Part shown: positions 33,870 through 43,700 of the stretch, one piece after another | Position numbering within the stretch: position 1 is the stretch's first letter | Layout: each line of letters opens with the position of its first letter | From: Phaeodactylibacter xiamenensis | Lineage (GTDB): Bacteria > Bacteroidota > Bacteroidia > Chitinophagales > Saprospiraceae | Assembly (NCBI RefSeq): GCF_000759025.1 | Contig: NZ_JPOS01000004.1 | Span: forward strand, 1-64,000 | Reading direction: 5' to 3' | DNA: 64,000 bases | Program-made: the position numbers and the translations under genes | The notes under the pieces: model-generated | What the model was told of the DNA's origin: nothing | The model's database searches: none | What the model saw: only the letters and a program-made list of their open reading frames with translations

Positions 33870-35195
33870 TCAGATTACTTTTACAGCGATTCTATGACAA
33901 GCATTATTGAGGTAGCCTTTAGGGTTCCAGCCAGGCAGGATCATCGGCTGTGCGGTGCCCCGGCTGTCGGTAGCACGGGCCCATACCTCGTAATAGCCTT
34001 TTTCAGGAAAGCTGACTTCAGCATTGAAGTGCTGCCAGGCCAGACGGTTAGCGGCAGCCTCCAGTTTTGCAGGCTTCCAGGTGGCGCCAAAGTCAATAGA
34101 GTATTCCATTTTTTCCACACTCAGCTCACCCGCCCAGGCATGCCCGCGGATCGGCAGCTTCTGTCCTGATTTGAGGGAAGCGCCAGTCTTTGGATAAGTG
34201 ATGACGGATTTGACCGGCATGCTCTCAATGATGCACATGTCTTCGTCTTTCACTTTGGTACCCGGTGCTACCGGCTTACAGGGGACCCGGTAGGAAGGGG
34301 CTTCCATCTTTGGCCCATCGTGCACTTTATTGCGTACCAAGAGCTTGGTCAGCCATTTGCCGGAAGTAGAGGCTGGCCAGCCACCTGTGACCAGGCGAAG
34401 CGGGTGCCCGTTTTGGTAAGGAATATCCTGCCCGTTCATTGCCCAGGCGATAATGGTCTCATCCTGCATCGCTTTTTCCATGGGTACACCACGGGAGATC
34501 GGCTTCTTCTCCGGATTACCGCTCACGTGGCGGTCCATACCTTCATAGCCTACATAAACGGCATCTCCCTTAAGCCCAACATCATTGAGCACATCTTTCA
34601 GGCGCACACCCGTCCAGGAGGCACAGGCTACTGCGCCTACCCCCCACTGATTACCCTTGGCGGGCGGGTTGAACTCGGAACGGCCATTGCCGCCGCACTC
34701 CAGCGTCAGTGCATAGGTGTGGTGCTGGAATTTATCTTTTAGTTCCTGGATAGTGTAGGATTTCTTTTGGCGTACAGACTCGCCCTCTATGGACAGCGTC
34801 CAGGTATTCACATTGATTTCATCCTCCTCTGGCGGAATACCGTTGTTACGGATGAAAAATTTGTCTGCCGGTGTAAGTTTATCATCCAGCAGGTGAGCCG
34901 GCGTCTCCACATTGAGCGGGCGGTCATTCAGTACAATCAGGTCCGGGTGCTTACCCGGTATTTGAAATGGGGCGTCTTCCTGTGCCAGTCCGGCAGGAAT
35001 CATTCCGGCCGGGAAGTGCTTTCCGTAAACCATAGGTGCTCCCAGTGCAGCTCCGATGGCAAGCAGGGCTCCTTTACGCAGGAAACCACGCCGTGTTTCC
35101 GGGTCAGATTCACGCCCCCAGAGCAGGCGGTCCGCTTCGATAGGGTCTTTGGCATAAAGCTCGTGCAAGCCTACTTTTTTCTTGCGATTCTTCAT
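33870..35195 (-). CDS. Sulfite dehydrogenase/oxidase, molybdopterin subunit (SorA-like)
   Basis: This 441-residue enzyme oxidises sulfite to sulfate at a molybdenum cofactor. It has a twin-arginine signal (ETRRGFLRKGALLAIGAAL, about 34-52), so it is exported folded. The cofactor Cys lies in YALTLECGGNGRS (about residue 160), followed by GAVACASWTGVRL and GHPLRLVTGGWPASTS of the oxidoreductase molybdopterin domain. The C-terminal dimerisation domain begins near residue 330 (SVITYPKTGASL) and ends with GYLNNACHRIAVKVI. No haem domain is fused, which fits the SorAB type with a separate cytochrome. Confidence 0.93.
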   Translation of the reverse strand: MKNRKKKVGLHELYAKDPIEADRLLWGRESDPETRRGFLRKGALLAIGAALGAPMVYGKHFPAGMIPAGLAQEDAPFQIPGKHPDLIVLNDRPLNVETPAHLLDDKLTPADKFFIRNNGIPPEEDEINVNTWTLSIEGESVRQKKSYTIQELKDKFQHHTYALTLECGGNGRSEFNPPAKGNQWGVGAVACASWTGVRLKDVLNDVGLKGDAVYVGYEGMDRHVSGNPEKKPISRGVPMEKAMQDETIIAWAMNGQDIPYQNGHPLRLVTGGWPASTSGKWLTKLLVRNKVHDGPKMEAPSYRVPCKPVAPGTKVKDEDMCIIESMPVKSVITYPKTGASLKSGQKLPIRGHAWAGELSVEKMEYSIDFGATWKPAKLEAAANRLAWQHFNAEVSFPEKGYYEVWARATDSRGTAQPMILPGWNPKGYLNNACHRIAVKVI

Positions 35196-35293
35196 TGTAA
35201 AACTGTATTAGTAATGCAGATTTTTTGGCTTTTGTACCTGGGAAAACCTCTGGTACAACACGTTTTGAAAGTGATATACCGGAGGTTTTAATT

Positions 35294-36391
35294 TTATTCC
35301 GCAGCCTTGCTGAGCTCAGCTTCAAGCTCGGCAAACCGCTTTTTGTGTTCCGCATCGTCAATATCCCGCTCAATAGCCACGCCACCTTTGTTAATATAAT
35401 TGTGGCTCCACTCTATCCAGGATCCGTCGTAGTTTTTCACATCCTCAAACCCCAGTATTTCAGTGAGCACATAAGTGGTGTGAGCGGAACGCACACCAGA
35501 CTGACAATACGCAATAACTTTCTTGTCAGGCGTAATGCCTGCTTTCTCAAAGTTGTATTTCAGGTCTTTTAGTGATTTGAACCTGTGGTCTCCGTTGAGG
35601 TCCACCGCATCTGACCAGTTCAGGTGTATGGAACCAGGAATACGTCCGTAAGTGAAAGCACCCTTTTTGTATGGGTAGCAAACTCCTTTGCTAACGTAAG
35701 GCACGCCCTGATACTCTTCAGGTTCGCGGGTATCCAGCAGAATATAGTTCGTATCGGCCATAGCAGCCAGTACATCTTCCATACTGGCCAGCCGGGTATA
35801 ATCCGGGGCATTGCTGAAGGTGTACAGTACTGGATCAGCTTTGGTCACTTCGGTAGTCAGTTCAAAACCATCAGCTTTCCATGCAGCTTTGCCACCATTC
35901 ATCACAGCCATGTTTTCATGGCCATACATATCGAGCATCCACATGAAGCGGATGGCATCTACGCTGCCTTTAGTATCATAGATAACCAGCAAGTCATCTG
36001 CACTGATACCATTGCTGCCCAGGAGCGCAGCCATTTCTTCAGGTGATGCCCGCATGCCTCCGTAATCGTAACTTCCGCCTTCGTAATCCGGGCGCCAGAA
36101 ATTAACCGCGCCGGGCAGGTGCCCCTTTTCGAAGGCGTCCTTTTTGCTGATTTCGATGACTTTGAAGGCTTTTCCTTCATCGTACATCGCCTTTACATCG
36201 GCGGTTTCAACTAGGTGATTGGCTTTGACAGAAGACTTAAGCGATTCATCTACCTTCTCTTCGACCTCGGTAGTTTCTGCTTCTTTCTCAGAATTAACTT
36301 CTGACTGGCAGGAAAATACGAAAAAACTTAGGAAAAAGCCTAGCAGTAGCAGGCTCGAATGGTGTAAACGTGACAATTTCATGATAATCAT
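35294..36391 (-). CDS. Two-domain rhodanese (sulfurtransferase) lipoprotein
   Basis: This 365-residue protein has a lipoprotein signal (LLLLGFFLSFFVFSC, Cys about 28) and an acidic linker, then two rhodanese domains. The first (about 60-185) has DTKGSVDAIRF where the active loop would be and no Cys, so it is structural. The second (about 200-330) holds the active-site loop YCQSGVRSAHTT, with Cys about 299, and is expected to move sulfane sulfur, for example from thiosulfate or mercaptopyruvate. It lies between the porin and the sulfite dehydrogenase. A second ATG at 36382 (MKLSRLHH) is an equally good start. Confidence 0.9.
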   Translation of the reverse strand: MIIMKLSRLHHSSLLLLGFFLSFFVFSCQSEVNSEKEAETTEVEEKVDESLKSSVKANHLVETADVKAMYDEGKAFKVIEISKKDAFEKGHLPGAVNFWRPDYEGGSYDYGGMRASPEEMAALLGSNGISADDLLVIYDTKGSVDAIRFMWMLDMYGHENMAVMNGGKAAWKADGFELTTEVTKADPVLYTFSNAPDYTRLASMEDVLAAMADTNYILLDTREPEEYQGVPYVSKGVCYPYKKGAFTYGRIPGSIHLNWSDAVDLNGDHRFKSLKDLKYNFEKAGITPDKKVIAYCQSGVRSAHTTYVLTEILGFEDVKNYDGSWIEWSHNYINKGGVAIERDIDDAEHKKRFAELEAELSKAAE

Positions 36392-36401
36392 TGGTTAAGG
36401 T

Positions 36402-37727
36402 TTAGAATATGGCGTGCAAGCCAAGGCCCAGCCAGTTGCCACGGCGGATTGCGCCGACACCACTCTGACTGAAGAATTGATTGACGCGGGCACCATCACC
36501 TGCAGCGCCGGGGTCACCATCGCGCCAGGTGTAGTGTAGCATCAGCTTAAGATTGCGGCGGTCCAGATACAGGTTTACACCGGCATCGTAGGTCTGCTCT
36601 GAACCGGAGAAGGAGCCAACTGCAGAAGCATCTGCCTGTTCTTCCGCTGTTTCGCCACCATTGAACTGCATCACCATGAATACCGGCTCCAGCATGTACT
36701 TGCCTACCGTAATGTTGTAGCCCACGCGTACGTGGCCGGTATTAGAGGTGTAGTCAAAAGCACGGGAGGCCCCATCACTGCTTGTACGGGTGCTGGATCG
36801 GGTCATAAATATCCACTCTCCATCAAGGTTGAGCGGCCCCCAGTTGAGCAGCATACCAGGGCCAAAAGCCAGGGATTCTTCGAACAAGTCCGTCTGCCCC
36901 TGATAGGAAGCGTTGAAGTCAAGGGAAACCCCTTTGCGCTTGTTGTAAAAGTTGGTTTCGTACCCAATTTTGTACTTCGTCAGTTCCGGGTCGCCGAGGT
37001 AAAGTACCGCCCGCCCTGCAATCAATGGAGCAAACTCCCGCCCCACAGTTTGCCCCAGCGGGCTTGTCGTCAAAGGGTTGAAAACACCAAGGTTGTAATT
37101 GAGCCCGACCTTCTCTCCCTGAAACAACCCGCCAATATTGAGGCCTGCAGCCCGACCAGGCCCAGTGCCTACCAGATGACGGCGTACATAATTCTGAGAC
37201 ATAGACTTTTCGAAGGAGTTGACCGACCAGCCGGAAGTAATGCTTTCCCGCTGCATTTGCGGACGGAACCAGCCGCCCGTCAGCCAAGCAGCCTGACTGC
37301 CCTTGGTGAGCTGATACTGGAAAAATCCATCCCATACACCAAAGTTAGGTTGGGCTGGATTAGCCCCTCCTATGCTTGAGCTGAGCAGATCACGCCCCGC
37401 CAGGTCATAAAACATAGCCAAAGAATATTTTAACCGTGGATAAGGCTGACCCCGCATGATGAGCCGGGCCCGGCGCAGGTTCGTATTCAGACGGTTATCC
37501 ACACCTTCGTATTCTCCTGTTTCGGCGTTGTAAATTTCCTGATCCATAGAGTACAGCGACCAAAGCTGCACCATCATTCTTATATCAAACTTGAAATCTT
37601 CCTTCTTTTTCAACCACATTTCCTTCACAGGAATCTTCTCATCTGTAGCCGTCTTTTCCTGTGCCTGTACCGACGTAGCAGCCACAAGCACAAATGCCAA
37701 TACTAACCCAAAAGTTAAGCCTTTCAT
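36402..37727 (-). CDS. Outer-membrane porin, OprO/OprP-like
   Basis: This 441-residue protein has a signal peptide (LTFGLVLAFVLVAATSVQAQ) and a barrel-like mature region. RLNTNLRRARLIMRGQPYPR and LKYSLAMFYDLAG are typical of the phosphate-selective porin O/P family (about residues 78-110), and the chain ends in Phe (GLGLHAIF). As first gene of a leftward unit with rhodanese, SorA and SorB, it probably admits an anionic sulfur compound such as thiosulfate or sulfite. The Arg-rich strand supports an anion channel. Only ten bases separate it from the rhodanese gene. Confidence 0.85.
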   Translation of the reverse strand: MKGLTFGLVLAFVLVAATSVQAQEKTATDEKIPVKEMWLKKKEDFKFDIRMMVQLWSLYSMDQEIYNAETGEYEGVDNRLNTNLRRARLIMRGQPYPRLKYSLAMFYDLAGRDLLSSSIGGANPAQPNFGVWDGFFQYQLTKGSQAAWLTGGWFRPQMQRESITSGWSVNSFEKSMSQNYVRRHLVGTGPGRAAGLNIGGLFQGEKVGLNYNLGVFNPLTTSPLGQTVGREFAPLIAGRAVLYLGDPELTKYKIGYETNFYNKRKGVSLDFNASYQGQTDLFEESLAFGPGMLLNWGPLNLDGEWIFMTRSSTRTSSDGASRAFDYTSNTGHVRVGYNITVGKYMLEPVFMVMQFNGGETAEEQADASAVGSFSGSEQTYDAGVNLYLDRRNLKLMLHYTWRDGDPGAAGDGARVNQFFSQSGVGAIRRGNWLGLGLHAIF

Positions 37728-38152
37728 TTACTGAATTTGGTTTTGGTTAATGTTTTGATTTACAAATATCTGCGCATTGCACCGAATAGTTTGTGCGTTT
37801 GCGCACACAAGGAAGCAACACGGGCAAAATATAATAGGCTTACGAGTTAGTGCAGTAGGCGGAACAGAGCATGAATTGCGATTGCATCAGATCAATACAC
37901 AAGGGCTCTATTCCATGACCGGTCAGAATTTAATGCCAAACTTACAGCATTTCACCCAAACATGTTCAATACAAAAGGCAAATTTTCAATTTTTATATTA
38001 AAAAAAACACGCTTTACCAAAAAACCTACCAAACCAATATAAAAAACCGGAATAATCTACTTTAGACAGCGAAGCCCCGCCAAGTTAGACCTCGACGGGG
38101 CTTCGCCCGTTAACCCTATTTCCCTATAGGATTTACGCTTTATGCAATGTCG
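37728..38152. other. 425-base gap: upstream region of the sulfur operon
   Basis: An inverted repeat TGTGCG-TTTG-CGCACA at 37792-37807 lies about 65-80 bases before the porin start and could be an operator. GATATTTG on the minus strand near 37764-37771 is one base off the -7 consensus. The left half ends with a terminator at 38069-38106. I see no gene; a short rightward frame at 37777-38001 has no supporting features. Confidence 0.4.
38069..38106 (-). terminator. Hairpin between the sulfur operon and the M1 peptidase gene
   Basis: GCGAAGCCCCG at 38069-38079 pairs perfectly with CGGGGCTTCGC at 38096-38106. It lies 45 bases after the peptidase gene's 3' end in the leftward sense of reading from 38153, so it most likely ends that transcript. 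No strong T run is present. Confidence 0.6.
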
Positions 38153-39790
38153 CTAGTCTTTAATTTGTAGCCTGACGTAATAATCCCGCTGCACTTTTAG
38201 GCCATCCGTTCGCTTAAGGTTGATTCGTTGCCATTCCGTATCTGGTTTTAGTGCGACCGGCTCTCCTTTGTGCAATAAAGTTACGGGCATATCAAATCCG
38301 GATATGGTTTGCTCCCAGCGGTAGGACAGCTTGCCTTTTTCCCATTTACACGCCAGTACAGGTATACGCGTATCGCGCAGGTACTGATCAAAAACAGGCT
38401 TCAAGTCCAGTCCTGATTTTTCAATGAGGTACTCCTCAATTTGTTTCGTGGTCACCGTTTGGTGGTAAAAGTCTTTGTTCAGCCCCCGGAGTATGCTGCG
38501 CCATTTTTCATCATCGCCCAGAAGGGTGCGAATGGTATGAAGCATATTCGCTCCCTTGTAGTACATATCCGAAGAGCCTGCATGATTGACATCGTAATCG
38601 CCGATTACAGGCCGGTCATTCATAATCGCCTTGCGGGTACCAATTACATAATCTGCACTGGCTTCGCTGCCATAATGATAATCGAGGTAGAGGTTTTCAG
38701 AGTAAGCGGTAAACCCTTCGTGTACCCACATGTCGGCAATATCTTTGTAGGTGATGTTGTTGGCAAACCATTCGTGTCCGGCTTCGTGTATGATGATAAA
38801 ATCGAATTTTTTGCCCCAGCCCGTTCCGCTCAGGTCCATGCCCAGGTAGCCATTTTGGTATTTGTTGCCGTAAGTTACAGAGCTTTGGTGCTCCATGCCC
38901 AGGTAGGGGACTTCCACCAGCTTAAAGCCATCCTCATAGAAAGGGTAGGGCCCAAACCAGTGCTCGAAGGCCTCCAGCATCATCGGCACCTGCCTGAACT
39001 GTGCTTTGGCTTTGTCCAGGTTGCCGCGCAGCACATAATAATTGCAGTCCAATGCTCCTTTTTCCCCCGCGTACGTTTCTGACCAGTGTACGTAATCTCC
39101 GATATTGACGTTCACGCCGTAGTTATTGATGGGGTTGTCAACATACCAGTGGAAAGTGTGGGTCCCGTCCTCATTTTTTTCTACACTGCGGAGTTTGCCG
39201 TTAGACACCTCCACCAGCGTATCCGGCACCCGGACGCTGATCAGCATACTGTCTGGCTCATCGTACATATGGTCTTTGCAGGGCCACCACAGGCTCGCCC
39301 CTTCTCCCTGACAGGAGGTCGCTACGAAAGGATTGCCGTTTTCGTCTTCGTCCCAGCTCAGCCCGCCGTCCCATGGCGCACGGACTGCCACCCGGGGCTT
39401 TCCACCGTACTCCAGTACCAGTTCGTATACCTGCCCCGCCTTAAGGCTTTGGGGCATTTGTATGTAGTAAACATTGCCATCACGGCTGTATTCCAATAGC
39501 TGCCCATTTTGCACCGCGCCCCGAAGTGCCATTGGCGGCTGCAGGTCAACTTGCATGCGCTTGCCAGGCTCCAGCACTCTATACTGGACTGTGTTCCGCC
39601 CTTCGATAGTCCGCTTGCCCGGGTCAACTTCTATATCCAGGTGATAATACGTCAGGTCCCACCATGCACGTTCGGGCGTTACGGCCCCCCGGAGGGTATC
39701 CTGACGGTCAAACTGGGCTGCCAGGAACACAGGTAGCAGCAGAAAAAGAAAAATCAGGGCCGTAGAAGCGGAAAGTTTTAAGCAGTTCAT
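38153..39790 (-). CDS. M1-family metallopeptidase
   Basis: This 545-residue exported protein (signal ALIFLFLLLPVFLAAQ) has the M1 aminopeptidase core. Zinc ligands are in IIHEAGHEWFANN (HExxH, about residue 336) and the Glu in WVHEGFTAYSENL 19 residues on. GMEHQSSVTYG replaces the GAMEN motif that reads the N-terminus of the substrate, and the proton-donor Tyr is in DMYYKGANMLH. It is shorter than PepN-type enzymes because it lacks the large C-terminal helical domain, like the leukotriene A4 hydrolase-related short forms. It probably trims peptides in the periplasm. Confidence 0.92.
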   Translation of the reverse strand: MNCLKLSASTALIFLFLLLPVFLAAQFDRQDTLRGAVTPERAWWDLTYYHLDIEVDPGKRTIEGRNTVQYRVLEPGKRMQVDLQPPMALRGAVQNGQLLEYSRDGNVYYIQMPQSLKAGQVYELVLEYGGKPRVAVRAPWDGGLSWDEDENGNPFVATSCQGEGASLWWPCKDHMYDEPDSMLISVRVPDTLVEVSNGKLRSVEKNEDGTHTFHWYVDNPINNYGVNVNIGDYVHWSETYAGEKGALDCNYYVLRGNLDKAKAQFRQVPMMLEAFEHWFGPYPFYEDGFKLVEVPYLGMEHQSSVTYGNKYQNGYLGMDLSGTGWGKKFDFIIIHEAGHEWFANNITYKDIADMWVHEGFTAYSENLYLDYHYGSEASADYVIGTRKAIMNDRPVIGDYDVNHAGSSDMYYKGANMLHTIRTLLGDDEKWRSILRGLNKDFYHQTVTTKQIEEYLIEKSGLDLKPVFDQYLRDTRIPVLACKWEKGKLSYRWEQTISGFDMPVTLLHKGEPVALKPDTEWQRINLKRTDGLKVQRDYYVRLQIKD

Positions 39791-39850
39791 AAATCACTAA
39801 AGTTGTTGAGGATCAGCAATAAAACGTTGCTAACAAAACAAAAATTGGGG

Positions 39851-40495
39851 TTACAGGAAGGGATTATGTTGCTTTTCGTACCCGATATTGGTTTCGGGCC
39901 CATGCCCGGGGTAGACGGTCACATCGTCCCCGAGTGGGAACAGCTCGTTCTGAATGCTCCGGATTAAGGTATCAAAATCGCCCCCCGGCAGGTCGGTACG
40001 GCCTATACTGCCCATGAAGAGTACATCCCCGGCAATCAGAAAACGATCGCTTTCGCAAAAGAACGAGAGGCTTGCCGGAGAGTGGCCAGGCGTGAACAAC
40101 GCTTTAAGGGAAGTATTGCCAAAGGTGATTACCGCCCCTGCATCAATGAACCGGCCGGGTTCCCCTGCAAAGTTACCGGAAGGCAAAGGAAGGCCAAACA
40201 TGGAAGCAGACTGAGGCGCTGCTTTCAAAACGGGCACCTCACCTTCGTGCATTTCCAGCTCCAGCCCGTAGGTGTCCATGATAAATTGGTTGCCAAAGAC
40301 ATGATCAATATGACAGTGGGTATTGATCAGGCGAACCGGCGTCAGCTCCTGTTTTTCGATGGTGGCTTTAAAGGCAGCCCTTTCCTCAGCTGAATAACAA
40401 CCGGGGTCAAAAATGATGCATTCTCCCGTCTCATCATAGACGATGTAGGTATTTTCCTGGAAAGGGTTAAAAGTCTGTTTGAGTACTTGCGCCAT
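39851..40495 (-). CDS. MBL-fold metallo-hydrolase (glyoxalase II-like)
   Basis: This 214-residue protein has the metallo-beta-lactamase motif NTHCHIDHVFGN (HxHxDH), the third His in FTPGHSPASLSF, the bridging Asp in FLIAGDVLFMGSIGRTDLPGG and the last His in VYPGHGPETNIG. The pattern IGRTDLPGG with TFNPFQENTYIV is typical of YcbL-like thioesterases related to glyoxalase II, which split hydroxyacyl-glutathione or similar thioesters. I chose the ATG at 40495 because the family begins just here; a start at 40537 would add 14 unrelated residues. Confidence 0.9.
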   Translation of the reverse strand: MAQVLKQTFNPFQENTYIVYDETGECIIFDPGCYSAEERAAFKATIEKQELTPVRLINTHCHIDHVFGNQFIMDTYGLELEMHEGEVPVLKAAPQSASMFGLPLPSGNFAGEPGRFIDAGAVITFGNTSLKALFTPGHSPASLSFFCESDRFLIAGDVLFMGSIGRTDLPGGDFDTLIRSIQNELFPLGDDVTVYPGHGPETNIGYEKQHNPFL

Positions 40496-40753
40496 TTTTC
40501 GGGGCAAGTTAAATAAAAAAGCCCGGCTGTGGCACAAACGCCTGCATTACCAACAATTCTCTAATCCGGCGGCTCAATCGCAAAAGAAAGTTCGCTGTTT
40601 TCCGTTCAAGTTAAATGATAAAGTAGCCTGCGCGGCAAAATTACCCACCCTTAAAATAAACCGATGGCCCCGTGCGACTGTCTTTATAATGCGTACTATA
40701 ACATGAAACTACTGCTCCGGCACTGCCCGATGCGCCCAAATCGAATTTTCCAT

Positions 40754-43700
40754 ATGCGTACATACCTGCTTTCACTGCTTTGTCTCCTGCTATCAGCCAC
40801 TGTTGTTAACGCTCAGGGCATACAGGTGGAGTTCGGGAAAAACCGCGTGCAGTACCACGATGATTTTGCAGAATGGTCACAGTACGAAAGTGACAACTTT
40901 GTAACCTACTGGTACGGTGAAGGGCGCTTTATTGGACAGGCTGTAGTACAACTGGCGGAATACGACTTCCAGGAAATCCAAAATGTCCTGGAGCACCGGA
41001 TCAACGAAAAAATCCAGATTATCGTTTACACAGACCTGACCGATGTCAAGCAGAGCAATATTGGCAGTGAGGATACTTTCGTTAATAATGCAGGGCAGAC
41101 GAAAATTGTGGGCAACAAAGTTTTTGTCTATTTTGATGGCAACCACCGCAATTTACGCAAACAGGTCCGTGAGGGCATCGCAAGCGTATACCTGAATGCG
41201 ATGCTGTTTGGTTCCAACATACAAGAGATTGTTCAGAATGCGGTAATGATGAACCTGCCGGTCTGGTTTAAGGAAGGGTTGGTGGGTTATGTAGGCGAGC
41301 GCTGGAATACAGACCTGGACAACCAACTGCGCGACTATATCCTCTCGGATGAATTCGAGGGCTTTGAGCTGCTTGCTGAGCGGGACCCGAAGCTTGCCGG
41401 GCATTCTCTCTGGCACTTTATCGGCCAGCAATACGGAAAATCCCAGGTTTCCAACCTCCTGTACCTTACCCGGATCAACCGGAGCATTGAGAATGGCTTT
41501 CTTTATGTCCTGGGTATGCCGTACGAGCGTGTAGGGCTGGACTGGGCTGTTTTCTATAAAGACCGGTACTCGGTGGAAGAACAGCGCCGTGATACGCTTT
41601 CCTCCGCCCCTTTGGCTATTAAAAATAAGCGCAACTTACCCGTTACGCGGGCTAAAATAAGCCCGGACGGCAGACAGGTGGCCTATATCATTAATGAGAT
41701 TGGGAAGCATCAGATATACCTGTATGATATAGCCAAAGGGACTTCAGACCGCATTTTCAAAGGCGGGTTCCGCAATGCCTTTCAGGCTACTGACTACAAC
41801 TACCCTATCATTGACTGGAACCCCAACGGGCAGGAAATCGCCATTCTCTATGAGAAAAGGGATGTAGCTTACCTCCGCATCCATAATGTTCGTACCGGTA
41901 AGCATACCGAAGAGCCATTGTCTTCCGAATATCAGCGGGTATACAGCATGTCCTACGTTAATCCCATCACTATGGTCTTCTCGGCTACCGTCAGAGGGCA
42001 TTCTGATATCTTCCTTTACTACACCAATACCCGGCAGACTCAACGCATCACCAATGACTTCTGGGATGACCTCGACGCCACTTACGTAGAAATCGATAAC
42101 CGCCGTGGCATCCTTTTCGCCTCCAACCGGCAAGACACCTTGCTGAAGCAGGAAAAACTGGACAGTATACTGCCCATTGATGATTTCGACCTTTTTTATT
42201 ACGACCTGGAGGACCGCTCTGAGGAGCTGGTCCGAATAACCAACACGCCCTATGCCAATGAGCGTGAGCCTATGGCAGTGGACACCTCCTGGTTTTCCTA
42301 CCTTAGCGATGCATCCGGTATTTACAATCGGGCATCCGGTTACCTTGAGGAATACATCCACCACTATGATCAGTTGATTCAACTGGAGGATGGCTCTGAA
42401 ATAAGGCTTCATGTCGATTCTGCCATGACTAGCCTGGACAGCACGCTAATCGATACCATCATCATAGAGCCTGTGATCAAAAAGCGGGCCGTGACCCAGC
42501 CTAATACCAACTACCACCGTAATATCCTTCGGCAGGATAATGCCCGCAGAACCAATCGGGCCGTTCAGCTGGTTTTGGAAAACGGGCAACACCAGCTGCA
42601 CCTCTTTCAGCCTGCCCCCTCAGATGCCATCAGCAGCGCTGCGGAAACCGGATTCCAGCAACAGCGGTCTGCTGAAGTCAAAAAAGCAACGGTCATTGAA
42701 CCGAAGAAAAAGCAACAGGCGCCACCTTCCTCAAGGCAGAAACCTGTCATGTCCATTCTGACGGAGTCGGATAGGGTCAGTGTAGACACAGTTCGGGTAG
42801 ACCAAAGCCGGAGAGATACAGGCAAGGTAGATATTGACAACTACCTCTTCCAAAGCGAGTTTGATGACGAAGAGAGTGAGCCCACCGTCATTATTGTTCA
42901 GGAGCCCGAAAACGAAAATGAGCCCGAGCAGGTCAGAATTATTACCAGCGACCGTCAGCTTTCTGATGTCATGAACCGCCCGGGGCTGCGCACTAAAAAG
43001 CCTTACGAATTCCGGTCTTCAAAAATCATTCCTTACCGTTTGGAATTCAGGACCGATTTTGTGACCACACAGCTTGACAACAGCCTGCTTTTCGACGGGC
43101 TAAACAGTTTCGCTGCCAACCCTGATGGCTTCAACCTGCCCAATCCTGGTATTTTGCTTAAAGCGAACTTCAAGGACCTGTTCGAAGATTATGAATTTGA
43201 GGGGGGCGTTCGGGTACCGACCACCTTCAATGGTACTGAATACTTTGTCACCTTTAAAGACAAAAAACGACGCCTTGACCGGCAGTATGCCATTTACCGG
43301 CGCAACCAGCAATTTTCATCAGAGAGCCTTTCCTTTGTGCCCAGCCGCCGGGAAGTCAACATCCTGCTTGGCCAGTATGGGGTACGCTATCCACTTGATA
43401 TTTTCCGCAGCCTTCGGGCTACCGGGACCTTACGCCGCGACCGGGTCACTCAGCTTGCTACGGAGCGTAGTTCCCTCCAGGTGCCTACCACCAGTGAACA
43501 GCGGGCAGGGCTAAGGCTGGAGTATGTGTTTGACAATACGCTGGATGTGGCGCTCAATATCAAGAATGGCTCCCGTTATAAGATTTTCGTAGAGGGGGTT
43601 AAGAAATTCGACCTGGGCTTTACCGATGGAGTTTCTTTTGACTTAGCACGCGGAGCCATGGGTATTGTCGGCTTTGATGCCCGCCACTATCAACGCTTCC

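Noticed and set aside
37777-38001. A 74-codon plus-strand frame upstream of the porin gene.
   Set aside because: It lies over the promoter region of the sulfur operon and has no recognisable feature.
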